A stretch of DNA of 64,000 nt from Bin87 sp965204685. Lineage in GTDB: Bacteria > Chloroflexota > Dehalococcoidia > Lucifugimonadales > UBA3495. Below are positions 1-8,275 of this stretch, one piece after another. Below the pieces are notes generated by a model. The model was not told the origin of the DNA. It made no database searches and worked only from the letters and a program-made list of their open reading frames with translations. Location of the stretch: NCBI GenBank assembly GCA_965204685.1, contig OZ242004.1, positions 3,286,001 to 3,350,000 of the forward strand, written 5' to 3'. Positions within the stretch are counted from its first letter, which is position 1. Every line of letters begins with the position of its first letter. A program made the position numbers and the translations under genes.

Positions 1-1
1 C

Positions 2-388
2 GGCAGAGCCGGCGGTCCCACCGGGCGTTTTCGGATGCCCGACGGCTCACGGCCCGGCCCTGATGCGGTCTGGTTTTCCGACGAACGCTGGAATGCCGCT
101 ACCGAGGAGGAGCGTCGCCCACCCTTCGTTTCCATCGCCCCCGACTTTATCTGTGAAATCGTTTCGCCTTCCAATCGGGGGCCGGAACTGGTGAGTGAGG
201 TGCAACTGTTTATCGCCAACGGCACGCGGCTGGCCTGGGTAATCAATCCCGAACGCCGCCTCGTGAGCATTTACCGCCCCGGCCGGGACCCCGAAACTCT
301 GGTTGACCCGGAAACCCTGGACGGAGAAGACTTGCTGCCGGGTTTCGTGTTTGAGGTCCGAGCGCGCATTTTTGATAACGCGGGCTGA
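2..388 (+). CDS. Uma2 family endonuclease-like protein (5' end outside window)
   Basis: The frame is open from base 2, so the gene starts left of the window; an internal ATG at 35 is not the true start. The order GRF, PDGSRPGPDAVW, ICEIVSPS, then NGTRLAWVINP is the Uma2 (DUF820) core, a PD-(D/E)xK-like fold. The Asp of GPDAVW and the Glu of ICEIV are present, but the position normally held by the catalytic Lys (eight residues before the Gly of ANGTR) is Glu, so activity is doubtful. Uma2 proteins are common in cyanobacteria and Chloroflexota; their biological role is not settled. Confidence 0.8.
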   Translation, partial: GRAGGPTGRFRMPDGSRPGPDAVWFSDERWNAATEEERRPPFVSIAPDFICEIVSPSNRGPELVSEVQLFIANGTRLAWVINPERRLVSIYRPGRDPETLVDPETLDGEDLLPGFVFEVRARIFDNAG

Positions 389-426
389 ACCGCCCGGCTC
401 GGCCGGATTCAAGCTGACGGTGGACA

Positions 427-966
427 ATGGATAGCGGGGAGCCGGAACGGCCGGAACCAGCGGACGACGCAAGCCGCCCCCCTGCGCCCGAACCCCTGCC
501 GGCTCCGCCGCCGGTACCGCCCGAGGTGCTGAAGCCGTGGTACTATCAGGGCTGGTTCCTGGTGCCGGCCTTTGTCTGGTGGCCGTGCAGCGCGATCCTG
601 TTCATCCGGTCGCCATGGCACAACGGCGTGGTCAGCGGCGCCCTGTCATGGGCCTGGATCATCATCGGCGGCGGCTGGATCTTCCTGAGAACACAATTGC
701 GTATCCAAAACGGCGACCCGCTGCTGGACCCCACGCTGCTGGCGTTGGCAGCACCGGGGATCGCGCTCACTGCCATCACGCAAACGCTGTGGCTGACCCG
801 AGACCGGCCACATATCCGCCGTATCCGCGACGCCGGCGGGTTCGCTGCCTACGAAAATAATGCGGATGCCGAGGCGCCGGCGCGGGCTGTCAACCCTCCA
901 ACCCCGCCGGAGAGGCGCCGGCGCAGCGACCGCGGCAGCGTTCGCAGCCGACGCCGGCGGCGCTAA
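427..966 (+). CDS. Small membrane protein of unknown function
   Basis: A 179-residue protein I do not recognise. Residues 1-35 are very rich in Pro and Glu, followed by about three hydrophobic segments (about 40-60, 70-88 and 98-118), the first two rich in Trp. The last 20 residues are mostly Arg and probably stay in the cytoplasm. It lies 38 bases after the Uma2 stop on the same strand and converges on surE. No signal peptide in the classical sense; the start ATG follows GGACA only weakly, so the exact start is uncertain. Could be a short spacer-region protein; coding potential is moderate. Confidence 0.55.
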   Translation: MDSGEPERPEPADDASRPPAPEPLPAPPPVPPEVLKPWYYQGWFLVPAFVWWPCSAILFIRSPWHNGVVSGALSWAWIIIGGGWIFLRTQLRIQNGDPLLDPTLLALAAPGIALTAITQTLWLTRDRPHIRRIRDAGGFAAYENNADAEAPARAVNPPTPPERRRRSDRGSVRSRRRRR

Positions 967-981
967 ACCCCGACCCCAGGA

Positions 982-1854
982 TCAGGTAGCGGCAGCGCCA
1001 ACCGGCAGTCCATCCACCAATCTCTGGACCATTTCGACTCGCTCGTCGGTGGTGGAAAATGCCATGCCCATCGGGGTGATGCCGATATAGTTGGCTTTGC
1101 TGGCGTCGATGTCGCTCCCCTCGCCGCCGGCCAGCACCGGCCGGTTGCGCGAAATCCAGTAGCGGCGATGCCCGAAGGACTCTTCGGAACGCACCGATTC
1201 GCCGTAGGCCCTGCCGCCCAGGCGAGTCACTTTCACGCCCGCTATACGGTCGGCCGGCTCGTTGGGCACGTTGACGTTGAGGAAATAGGCGGGCGAAACC
1301 TCGGGCGCATCGGCCAATCGACGCGCCAAATGCGCCACCACCTGCGACGCCAATTGGTAACGGGGAGCCTGAACGGAACCCACTGATATCGCAATCGTGG
1401 GATACCCCCGCACCCAGCCCTGTGTTGCGGCTCCGACAGTCCCGGACACGATCACGTCCCAGCCCAGGTTGGACCCACGGTTGATGCCACTTACCACCAG
1501 GTCGGGTTTGGGATTGACCAGCTGCTCCAGGGCCAGGATGCACGCATCCGCGGGGGTGCCCTGGACGGCCCAGGCAGATATGGGATGGGTAGGCGTCGTG
1601 TCCGGAGCCGGCACCAGCACGGCATCGGCGCTACGGGGAGAAGTATCGTCTCCGGGGGAATACTGGGCGAGGTACTGTTCGGCCGGCACCGTGTGGACAA
1701 ACAGCGGGGCGTGCAGCGTCATGGACGCGCCCACACCGGATTGTTCCCGGTCGGGCGCGACGACCACCACCTCGCCAATTTCAGCCAGGCTGCGCGCTGC
1801 CGCCCAGATTCCGGTGGCGTGGATACCGTCGTCGTTGGTAAGCAAGATTTTCAA
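982..1854 (-). CDS. surE: 5'/3'-nucleotidase SurE
   Basis: SurE hydrolyses nucleoside 5'- and 3'-monophosphates and is a metal-dependent survival protein. The N-terminus MKILLTNDDGIHATGI carries the metal-binding Asp-Asp pair, the SGINRGSNLGWDVIVSGTVG segment (about residues 120-139) supplies the conserved Asn and Ser ligands, and VAPDREQSGVGAS (about 34-46) is the other signature. At 290 residues it is slightly longer than the usual 250-260 because of an insert around residues 60-95 rich in Pro, Asp and Ser. Transcribed alone, downstream of the terminator of the molybdoenzyme operon. Confidence 0.95.
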   Translation of the reverse strand: MKILLTNDDGIHATGIWAAARSLAEIGEVVVVAPDREQSGVGASMTLHAPLFVHTVPAEQYLAQYSPGDDTSPRSADAVLVPAPDTTPTHPISAWAVQGTPADACILALEQLVNPKPDLVVSGINRGSNLGWDVIVSGTVGAATQGWVRGYPTIAISVGSVQAPRYQLASQVVAHLARRLADAPEVSPAYFLNVNVPNEPADRIAGVKVTRLGGRAYGESVRSEESFGHRRYWISRNRPVLAGGEGSDIDASKANYIGITPMGMAFSTTDERVEMVQRLVDGLPVGAAAT

Positions 1855-1922
1855 GAGTTAGCCTCTGCTTTGGGAGCGGGCCAATCAGATCGGCCCGATA
1901 GTCGAGAGTCAGGATACCAGTC

Positions 1923-1960
1923 ACATCAAACTGGCCGCCGTAGCGCTTACGGCGGCCAGT
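1923..1960 (-). terminator. Intrinsic terminator of the CO-dehydrogenase-like operon
   Basis: A perfect 13-bp stem (1930-1942 with 1948-1960) around a 5-base loop is followed, in the minus direction, by TTTGATGT. It lies 26 bases past the stop of the FAD subunit and ahead of surE, so it probably separates the two transcription units. Confidence 0.75.
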
Positions 1961-1985
1961 CCATTTGCCGGATTGCCCCACTGGA

Positions 1986-2864
1986 TCAGTGATGGGCCAG
2001 TCCAATGGCGTGGAGCAGGGCGTGCTTCACCTCCACCGGCGCTACGCTGGCGCGGAAATCCGCGGAAGCGTAGACGTCGCCGATTATGTCAACACCGGCG
2101 GCGTTGAGGTCTTCGCCCAAACGTGACGTGGCGGTGGCGACGCTATCCATGGAAAGGACCCTTCCTGTCAAAGAGCCTTCAACCGTCGGCGCCTTGACAG
2201 GCCGCGGGGTCAAGCCGCCCACGGCCACCGAAGCGGCGGTGCAACGATCCCCGTCCATGGTGACCACCACCGCTCCGCCGACCACCGCGTAAAAGCTGGC
2301 CGGGTGAGCCATCTTCGCGTATTCGGCGCGCTGGTTGGCGGCCAACACGGGCACGCTCACCGTGGTGATGAGCTCGTTTTCGCCCAACACGGTGGCGAAG
2401 GCATCTTCGATCAGGTCGGCGACCGCTATAGTGCGGCTGCCGGCCGGCCCTTGGGCTGATACTGTGGCGCCCAAGGCGGTAAGCACCGTTGCCCAGTCGG
2501 AAGCCGGGTCAGCGTGGGCCAGGTTCCCGCCGATGGTGCCCCGGTTGCGCACCGCCGGGTCGCCGATGCCGCCGGCCGCCTCGGCCAAGAGGCCGTTGGC
2601 CCGTTGCACGTCGGCCGATGCTGCGATCTCGGCGTGGGTAGTCAGCGCGCCAATGTTGATGGTATCGCCGCTGACGGTGATCCCGCGCAGGTTGGCGATG
2701 CCGCCGATGTCGATCACCACTTCCGGCCGGGCCAGGCGAAACCGCATCAACGGAATGAGGCTGTGGCCTCCGGCCAGGAGTTTCGCTCCCGGGTTATCGG
2801 AAAGCAGTTGTACCGCTTCCGCAATGGAACCGGCCTTCCGGTATTCAAAATCTGCTGCAAACAT
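1986..2864 (-). CDS. Xanthine dehydrogenase/CO dehydrogenase family FAD-binding subunit (CoxM-like)
   Basis: The medium subunit of a molybdenum hydroxylase; it holds FAD and passes electrons from the 2Fe-2S subunit to the acceptor. The two FAD pyrophosphate-binding motifs are visible: AGGHSLIP at residues 31-38 and TIGGNLAHADPASD at 110-123. Length 292 residues is typical. It is the last gene of a small-large-medium operon on the minus strand, 29 bases after the large subunit stop, and is followed by a strong hairpin terminator. Substrate cannot be read from this subunit. Confidence 0.93.
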   Translation of the reverse strand: MFAADFEYRKAGSIAEAVQLLSDNPGAKLLAGGHSLIPLMRFRLARPEVVIDIGGIANLRGITVSGDTINIGALTTHAEIAASADVQRANGLLAEAAGGIGDPAVRNRGTIGGNLAHADPASDWATVLTALGATVSAQGPAGSRTIAVADLIEDAFATVLGENELITTVSVPVLAANQRAEYAKMAHPASFYAVVGGAVVVTMDGDRCTAASVAVGGLTPRPVKAPTVEGSLTGRVLSMDSVATATSRLGEDLNAAGVDIIGDVYASADFRASVAPVEVKHALLHAIGLAHH

Positions 2865-2893
2865 TGCAATCAGTCCTCCTTAGCCGGCGCCGG

Positions 2894-5299
2894 TTAGTGA
2901 TTGTGCCCATGACCGTGGTCATGGTCGTGGCTGTGTCCGTGCCCATTGCCGGTGTAGCCCGCTTCCCGTATGGCGCGCCAGACCCGTTCAGGGGTCAGGG
3001 GCATGTCGAGAGAGGTCACGCCGATGGGCTTCAACGCATCCATCACCGCGCTGTAAATGGCCGCAGTGGAGGCGATGGTACCCGTTTCACCGATGCCCTT
3101 TACACCCAGAGGATTGTGCGGTGACGGTGTCACGGTGGAGTGGACCTCGATGTCCGGCACCAGGTGGGCGCGCGGGATGGCGTAGTCCATCATCGTGCCG
3201 GTGAGCAACTGGCCGTTATCGTCGTAGACGGCGCCTTCCCAGAGGGCTTGGCCGGCTCCCTGCACCACGCCGCCGTGGACCTGGCCTTCCACTATCATAG
3301 GGTTGATCTGCGGGCCGCAGTCATCAACGGCTACGTAGCGATCCAGGGTGATGTGACCGTTGTCCGGGTCAACGCTGACGATGGCCGCGTGGGCGCCGAA
3401 GGGGTAGCTGAAGTTCTGCGGGTCGTAGTAGGTGCTGGCCTCCATGCCGGGCTCGATGCCCTCGGGCAGGTTCCACGCCACGTTGGCCTGTAGGGCGACG
3501 TCCTGGATGCTCTGGGAGCGGTCGCGCGCGCCGCGGACGAAGAACTGGCCGTCCTCATACTCGATGTCGGCCTCGTCGGCCTCCAGCAGGTGGGCAGCGA
3601 TGACGCGGGCCTTGTCGCGCAGCTTGCGCATGGTGAGGGCGACGGCCGCGCCGCCGACCACCGTGGTGCGACTGCCGTAGGTTCCCCAGCCCATGGGCGT
3701 GGTGTCGGTGTCCCCGTGGACCACTTCCACGTCGTCGACATCGACGCCGATCTCGTCGGCGACAATCTGGGCGAAGGTGGTTTCCTCGCCCTGACCGTGA
3801 GGGGAAGTGCCAATGAAGACGTTCACCTTGCCGGTGGCGTAGATGCGTACGGTAGCGCTTTCCCACAGGCCGCCGCCGAAACCGACGGCCCCGGCCACTT
3901 GGGAGGGACCCAGACCGCAGATCTCGCAGTAGCAGGCAACACCGACTCCGCGGAACGTCCCGTGCTCGCGTTCGTGGGCCTGATCGTGGCGGAACTGATC
4001 GTATCCGATATGGCCCAGGAGTTGGTCCAGGGCGCCGGAGTAGTTTCCGCTGTCGTAGGTGATGCCGATGGCCACGTCGCGGTTGTTGTCGAAGGGCTCG
4101 ATCAGGTTCCGGCGGCGCACTTCCACGGAGTCGATCCCTACCGCGTCGCCCACCTTGTCCATCAGGCGCTCCAGAAGGAACGTCGCCTCGGGGCGGCCGG
4201 CGCCGCGGTAGGCTTCGACGGGGGTGGAGTTGGTGAACACGCCGTACACATCGGCCTTGATGTTGGCGATGTCGTAGGGGCCGGAGTACATCAGGCCGTG
4301 GAGGATGGTCGGGATACCCGGCGCAGCGGTGGACAGGTACGCGCCCATGCCAGCGTAGACCACGCTGCGGACACCGGTAACCTTGCCGTTGGCGTCAGCG
4401 GCCATTTCCACGTACTCGACATGGTCGCGGCCGTGAGTCGTTGCAACATAGTTCTCCGTGCGGGTCTCGGTCCACTTGACCGGGACGTCTAACTGCATGG
4501 AGCAGAAGGCGGTGATCATTTCCCACGGATAGACGGCAATCTTTGCGCCGAACCCGCCGCCCACCTCTGGCGCGATCACCCGGATCTTGTGCTCCGCAAC
4601 GCCGGTGACCAGACAAGTCACGAACCGGGCGATGTGCGGGTTCTGGGTGGTGTTCCACAGCGTCAGTTCGCCCATGGCAGAGGACCACGAAGCGATGGCC
4701 GAGCGAGTCTCCATGGGAGTTGGAATGAGTTTTTGCTGGTGAATGGTCTCGCTGACGGTTATCGCCGCGTCCGCGAAGGCGGCATCAGTATCACCGCCGG
4801 CCGCGACCCAGTGGAAAGCCTGGTTGTTGGGCGCGTCCTCATGCAATTGCGGAGCGCCGTCGGCCAGGGCAGCCTCCGGATTGATGATGGATGGCAGCGG
4901 GTCGTAGCCGACGTCGATCAGTTCCAGGGCGTCCTCCGCTTGGTAACGGTTCTCCGCAACCACCACGGCCACGGCGTCGCCCACGTATCGCACCACATCC
5001 GAGGCGATGGCGGGGTAAGCCACGGCTTTCAAGTCGGAGTCGGGTATGGCCCAGGCACAGGGGATTGGGTTGAGGACGCCTTCGATGTCGGCGCCGGTGT
5101 ACACCGCGAGCACGCCGTCAGACGCCTTGGCCGCGTCGGTGTTGATGCTGGTGATACGGGCATGGGCGTGGGGGCTGCGCAGGATGGCCGCGTGGACCAT
5201 GCCCGCCAGCTTGATGTCGTCGGTGTAGGCGGCTTGGCCGGTGATCAAGCGAGGATCCTCACGTCGCCGGATGCCGGAGCCAAAAATGCGGGTAGTCAT
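2894..5299 (-). CDS. Molybdopterin-binding large subunit, form II CoxL-like, with His-rich tail
   Basis: Catalytic subunit of a xanthine-dehydrogenase-family molybdenum hydroxylase. Residues 363-369 read AYRGAGR, the form II CoxL signature, not the AYxCSFR motif of genuine form I CO dehydrogenase, so CO oxidation should not be assumed. GGGFGAKI (about 247-254) and GVKGIGETGTIAS near the C-terminus, with the active-site Glu, are intact. Length 801 is normal. The last 15 residues (787-801) are HGHSHDHDHGHGHNH, eight His in 15 positions, an unusual addition that resembles metal-storage tails of nickel or zinc chaperones. The small subunit gene ends five bases before this start. Confidence 0.93.
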   Translation of the reverse strand: MTTRIFGSGIRRREDPRLITGQAAYTDDIKLAGMVHAAILRSPHAHARITSINTDAAKASDGVLAVYTGADIEGVLNPIPCAWAIPDSDLKAVAYPAIASDVVRYVGDAVAVVVAENRYQAEDALELIDVGYDPLPSIINPEAALADGAPQLHEDAPNNQAFHWVAAGGDTDAAFADAAITVSETIHQQKLIPTPMETRSAIASWSSAMGELTLWNTTQNPHIARFVTCLVTGVAEHKIRVIAPEVGGGFGAKIAVYPWEMITAFCSMQLDVPVKWTETRTENYVATTHGRDHVEYVEMAADANGKVTGVRSVVYAGMGAYLSTAAPGIPTILHGLMYSGPYDIANIKADVYGVFTNSTPVEAYRGAGRPEATFLLERLMDKVGDAVGIDSVEVRRRNLIEPFDNNRDVAIGITYDSGNYSGALDQLLGHIGYDQFRHDQAHEREHGTFRGVGVACYCEICGLGPSQVAGAVGFGGGLWESATVRIYATGKVNVFIGTSPHGQGEETTFAQIVADEIGVDVDDVEVVHGDTDTTPMGWGTYGSRTTVVGGAAVALTMRKLRDKARVIAAHLLEADEADIEYEDGQFFVRGARDRSQSIQDVALQANVAWNLPEGIEPGMEASTYYDPQNFSYPFGAHAAIVSVDPDNGHITLDRYVAVDDCGPQINPMIVEGQVHGGVVQGAGQALWEGAVYDDNGQLLTGTMMDYAIPRAHLVPDIEVHSTVTPSPHNPLGVKGIGETGTIASTAAIYSAVMDALKPIGVTSLDMPLTPERVWRAIREAGYTGNGHGHSHDHDHGHGHNH

Positions 5300-5303
5300 G
5301 GCG

Positions 5304-5783
5304 TCAGCCTCCTTGTCCGGCAGCGGCGGCAGCCAGAGCGGCCCTGACGATGTTGTTGTAGCCGGTGCAGCGGCACATATTCCCTTCCAGCCCGGCCCGT
5401 ACTTCCTCGGCCGACGGGTTGGGATTGCGCTCGATGATTTCGGTTACGGTCATGATCATGCCGGCGGTGCAGTAACCGCACTGGAGACCGTGATTATTCC
5501 AGAAGGCTTCCTGAACGGCGGTCAGGTTGCCGTTCTCGGCCAGGCCCTCGATGGTGGTGACCTCGGCCCCGTCGGCCTGGACGGCGAAGGCAGTGCACGA
5601 CTTGACCGTAACGCCGTTCATGCGGACCACGCAGGCTCCGCACTGGCTGGTATCGCAACCGATCTTGGTGCCGGTCAGGTTCAGGGTCTCGCGCAGGAAA
5701 TGGACCAGCAGGGTGCGGGGCTCCACCTCGGCGGAATGCGAGCGGCCATTCACGGTAACCGTGATGGGTACTTTGTTCGGCAA
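5304..5783 (-). CDS. 2Fe-2S small subunit of molybdenum hydroxylase (CoxS-like)
   Basis: Carries two [2Fe-2S] clusters between the molybdenum and FAD sites. The plant-type cluster uses Cys43, Cys48, Cys51 and Cys63 (GCDTSQCGAC, KSC); the C-terminal cluster uses Cys102, Cys105, Cys137 and Cys139 (QCGYCTAG, MCRCTGY). Length 159 is standard. The start is TTG at 5783, chosen because AGGAGG lies seven bases upstream and no ATG fits. First gene of the operon, about 100 bases after a TTGACC-18-TATACT promoter. Confidence 0.94.
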   Translation of the reverse strand: MPNKVPITVTVNGRSHSAEVEPRTLLVHFLRETLNLTGTKIGCDTSQCGACVVRMNGVTVKSCTAFAVQADGAEVTTIEGLAENGNLTAVQEAFWNNHGLQCGYCTAGMIMTVTEIIERNPNPSAEEVRAGLEGNMCRCTGYNNIVRAALAAAAAGQGG

Positions 5784-5890
5784 AATACACCTCCTCTGTC
5801 AGGAACGACCGCCACGGCGGCGGCGGCAAGGGTGAGGTAGTGAGCGCAACAAATCGACAGCATTCAGCGGCGTCGATTCGTCCCTGCGGC

Positions 5891-5920
5891 AGTATAGACG
5901 GCGCGCCGGCGGGCGGTCAA
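5891..5920 (-). promoter_or_regulatory. Promoter of the molybdenum hydroxylase operon
   Basis: Read on the minus strand, TTGACC (5920-5915), an 18-base spacer and TATACT (5896-5891) form a near-consensus sigma-70-type promoter. Expected transcription start is near 5884, giving a leader of roughly 100 bases before the TTG start of the small subunit. Confidence 0.6.
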
Positions 5921-5969
5921 ATTGCAGGGCGGTTCAGCGGCCGGTTGTGCTAAGGAAGAGCCAGCCCGG

Positions 5970-6338
5970 TCAGGGCAAACTCTCCAGAGTCTGAATGAAC
6001 TCAGCAACTAGTGTTATGCCCGCGCTATAGTGTTCCGGTCTGAACTGACGGTCACCATAAAAGCCGGCGTGAAAGTCGGACGTAATGTAGTGTTGCCCGA
6101 GCAGGTGCGGCGGCGCGCTAATTTCCGCAATCAGGCGATTGATGGTGACCAGCAACAGAGTATGGGTGCCGTGTCTCCATCCTTTCCGTTGGGCTGCGGA
6201 TTTTATGGCGTGGGCGGCGGCGCCCCACAAAACTTCGCAAGCGAGTTCCGGTTCGTCCCTGCCGAGCAGACCGTCCACCAGCGATAGAAAATGATGGCTG
6301 CGCTCCCGATAATACTCCCAGTCTCGCGGTGCAACCAT
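5970..6338 (-). CDS. PaREP1/HEPN-like protein, copy 2
   Basis: A 122-residue helical protein related to its upstream neighbour: both have a Tyr-Arg-x-x-Ser start helix, then a segment like LWGAAAHAIKSAAQRKGWRHG (here about residues 37-57) and an RLIAE helix. The pattern A-x-E-x-LWxAAAxAIKxxAxxRGW is typical of PaREP1/HEPN-type helical proteins, some of which act in toxin-like nucleotide or RNA systems. The canonical HEPN RxxxxH motif is not clear. Its ATG overlaps the stop of the upstream gene (TGATG), so the two are translationally coupled. Function inferred only from fold resemblance. Confidence 0.65.
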   Translation of the reverse strand: MVAPRDWEYYRERSHHFLSLVDGLLGRDEPELACEVLWGAAAHAIKSAAQRKGWRHGTHTLLLVTINRLIAEISAPPHLLGQHYITSDFHAGFYGDRQFRPEHYSAGITLVAEFIQTLESLP

Positions 6339-6712
6339 CAGTCCATGATTTCCAGGGTTTTGATTAGTTTCTCAACCGGCCCTGTGACGTAGTGAACGCC
6401 CTTCTCGTCAATGGGAATCAGCCAAGCCCGGTCGCGCCGGTTGAAAGCATGAGCCATCATGGCGCTGGTGTTGAGATCATCGGCGCCGCCTTCCTCTTGG
6501 ATCAGCCGGATGGGAATGTACAACTGATCGTTGACGGTATCGTGGGGCCAGCCGCGGCGAGCGGCCGCGGCTTTGAGGCCACAGGCGGCAGCGTCCCACA
6601 GCGCCTGGGACGCCGCTTCCAGATCACCGCGCTCCAACTCTGCGTCCACCTGAGCCAGCAGACGCCAGCTCTCTTTGCGATAGTGGGCGACGTTGGCATC
6701 AACGGTGGTCAC
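6338..6712 (-). CDS. PaREP1/HEPN-like protein, copy 1
   Basis: 124 residues when started at the GTG at 6712, which has GGAGAG upstream; an ATG further up at 6751 would add an unconserved basic extension and lies downstream of the predicted -10 box only by a few bases. The helix LWDAAACGLKAAAARRGWPHD matches the same region of the downstream paralogue, so this is a tandem duplication. Both copies sit next to a small XRE regulator, which is a frequent arrangement for toxin-antitoxin-like modules, although no member here is proven. Confidence 0.65.
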   Translation of the reverse strand: MTTVDANVAHYRKESWRLLAQVDAELERGDLEAASQALWDAAACGLKAAAARRGWPHDTVNDQLYIPIRLIQEEGGADDLNTSAMMAHAFNRRDRAWLIPIDEKGVHYVTGPVEKLIKTLEIMD

Positions 6713-6762
6713 GTGATCTCTCCTCTCTCCTCCACGGCATGACGCGGGCACATTGCGCCGCG

Positions 6763-6771
6763 AGTATAGCA
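6763..6771 (-). promoter_or_regulatory. Extended -10 promoter of the PaREP1/HEPN-like pair
   Basis: On the minus strand the sequence TGCTATACT gives a TGn extension plus TATACT. A good -35 box is not visible. Predicted start near 6756, about 44 bases before the GTG chosen for the first gene. Confidence 0.45.
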
Positions 6772-6825
6772 GAGGGGCAGATAAGATCGATCTATGCTCC
6801 CGTTAACCGAGAGCGGCCGCACGCC

Positions 6826-7032
6826 TCAATCGAACAGTTCGCTCACCGCAACGCCCAATCCCCTGGCCAGGGCGTGAATGATCTTCAGCGACGGATTGCG
6901 GATGCCGCGTTCGATACCGGACAAGTAAGTGGCATGGATGCCGCATTCCAACGCCAACCTTTCCTGCCTGTAATCGCGTTGATGGCGTAATTGTCGTATG
7001 TACTGGCCAAAGGCCCTTTGATAACTTCTCAT
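6826..7032 (-). CDS. XRE-family helix-turn-helix regulator, short
   Basis: A 68-residue single-domain DNA-binding protein starting MRSYQRAFGQYIRQLR; the frame is open further upstream but homology to the family begins here. The helix-turn-helix runs about residues 20-45, with QERLALECGIHATYLSGIER as the two helices, followed by NPSLKIIHALARGLGVAVSELF, the textbook end of a Cro/CI-type HTH. It has no effector domain, so it may work as an autoregulator or antitoxin-like partner. A small inverted repeat (CCATCC-7-GGATGG, 7067-7085) just upstream is a possible operator. Confidence 0.85.
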   Translation of the reverse strand: MRSYQRAFGQYIRQLRHQRDYRQERLALECGIHATYLSGIERGIRNPSLKIIHALARGLGVAVSELFD

Positions 7033-7755
7033 GATTATGTCCTGACATCCGAGTGTGCCCTTGCCCCCATCCGCAATTGGGATGGACGGCAAGGAGAATG
7101 TTGCTCGTGGCGATGTCAAGAACAGCTATTCAAAGAATCGCAACCTCGAAATCGGCCCAAACGCCAGCCAATCGGCAGATCCTCCAAGGCCAGCGCCGTG
7201 AAATGGCGGCCCAGCAGTCAGTCAACGCTCGCCGGATCGATAGAGGACGGTTCTGCGCGCCCCATGACTTCTTTTAGAGTATCGAACGTGCATGCTGAAA
7301 TTGTTGGTCATAGCGGCTCTCCTTATTCGTATGGCGCGGTCGGCTGGTATGGCAGAGGCGCGCCGGTTTTGCCGTTGACGTCTCGGTAACGACGCACTGC
7401 ACTCTGGCAACGGGCTTGGCGCTGCCGACCCCGAGCTTGTGGGGGCACAGCAACCGGTGCGACGAGGGCGCCTCTTCGCGAGACAACCCAAGGAATCCTA
7501 CTGGCGAATGCGCCAGCCGAAAGCACTTCAATGACCGTTTAATCTGCAACGGTCACAATAGAGTAACAAAATTATAGATTATCAGTCAAATAGACGATCG
7601 TCTATTGACAACAACGGGGCATCTGGTTACGGTTTTAGCCATTCACCGCGCCCTGGCGACGATTTTGTTGGGTGCATCAACGCTTCATTGGCGGGGATCG
7701 CCAATGCGCCAAAGGTTCAAGATTGCCGGGGGTGACGGCTGACAGGAGGTTTCGC
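7033..7755. other. Intergenic stretch of 723 bases without a convincing gene
   Basis: Short overlapping reading frames here look non-coding: their predicted proteins lack hydrophobic or motif periodicity and overlap in several frames. The left part holds the upstream region of the XRE gene; the right part, from about 7550, becomes AT-rich and contains the 18-bp palindrome described separately and the upstream region of the first PH-like gene. Nothing else recognised. Confidence 0.6.
7589..7606. promoter_or_regulatory. Perfect 18-bp palindrome, TetR-type operator candidate
   Basis: AATAGACGATCGTCTATT is identical to its own reverse complement. The core TAGACGnnCGTCTA is the kind of site bound by TetR-family dimers. 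Its right end overlaps TTGACA at 7605-7610, a possible -35 box for the rightward PH-like genes, although the matching -10 is poor. On the other strand TATAAT lies at 7576-7571. No TetR gene is in this window, so the regulator would be encoded elsewhere. Confidence 0.6.
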
Positions 7756-8157
7756 ATGAGTTGGGTTGATGAAAACTTGGCGTCCGGAGAGATGGTGCTG
7801 CATCGCTTCAGACCCAAAGGAACGATCCTCTTGCATCCGAGATTCCTCATCCCGATATTCGGATGGATTGGCTTCGCGCGCACGCTCATATCGATGATGC
7901 GCAGCGAGACGGTTATCACCTCCCATCGATTGATCCACGTGGATCAGGGTTTGATTGGCCGCGAAGTCCTCGAGATTAACTTGACCTTCGTCGAAGGCAT
8001 TTCAGTAAAGCAGGGCGTGTTCGATCGGATCGGCGGCAAGGGGACCGTCACCATTGGAAGCGCGAGCGGCAACCGCGACATCGAGTTTTACCACGTGCCC
8101 AGCCCCATGGAGTTCCGACGGCAGGCGCTGGCGGCCATTGACGCGCGAACGGGATGA
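7756..8157 (+). CDS. PH-like domain protein, copy 1 (membrane-associated)
   Basis: 133 residues from the ATG at 7756, which has AGGAGG nine bases upstream; a longer frame from 7672 adds nothing recognisable. The segment ETVITSHRLIHVDQGLIGREVLEINLTFVEGISVKQGVFDRI and GTVTIGSASGNRDIEF looks like a bacterial PH (bPH2/YdbT-type) domain, which has a split beta-barrel with a final helix. A hydrophobic stretch (about residues 20-45, LLHPRFLIPIFGWIGFARTL) is absent from the second copy and may touch the membrane. Role unknown. Confidence 0.7.
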   Translation: MSWVDENLASGEMVLHRFRPKGTILLHPRFLIPIFGWIGFARTLISMMRSETVITSHRLIHVDQGLIGREVLEINLTFVEGISVKQGVFDRIGGKGTVTIGSASGNRDIEFYHVPSPMEFRRQALAAIDARTG

Positions 8158-8275
8158 GCGCATCCGCCCGGCGTCTGTGCCCACTAAACGCGGTTGGCCA
8201 GCCGGTATCCGCAACAACGCGGGGGCAACCTGACGCGCTATCACATGCGTGAACCGCAATCACGGGAGGGCTGAT

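Noticed and set aside
7274..7549. Minus-strand ORF of 91 codons behind a TATAAT at 7576-7571
   Set aside because: The box is good, but the protein looks non-coding and overlaps several other short frames; no SD.
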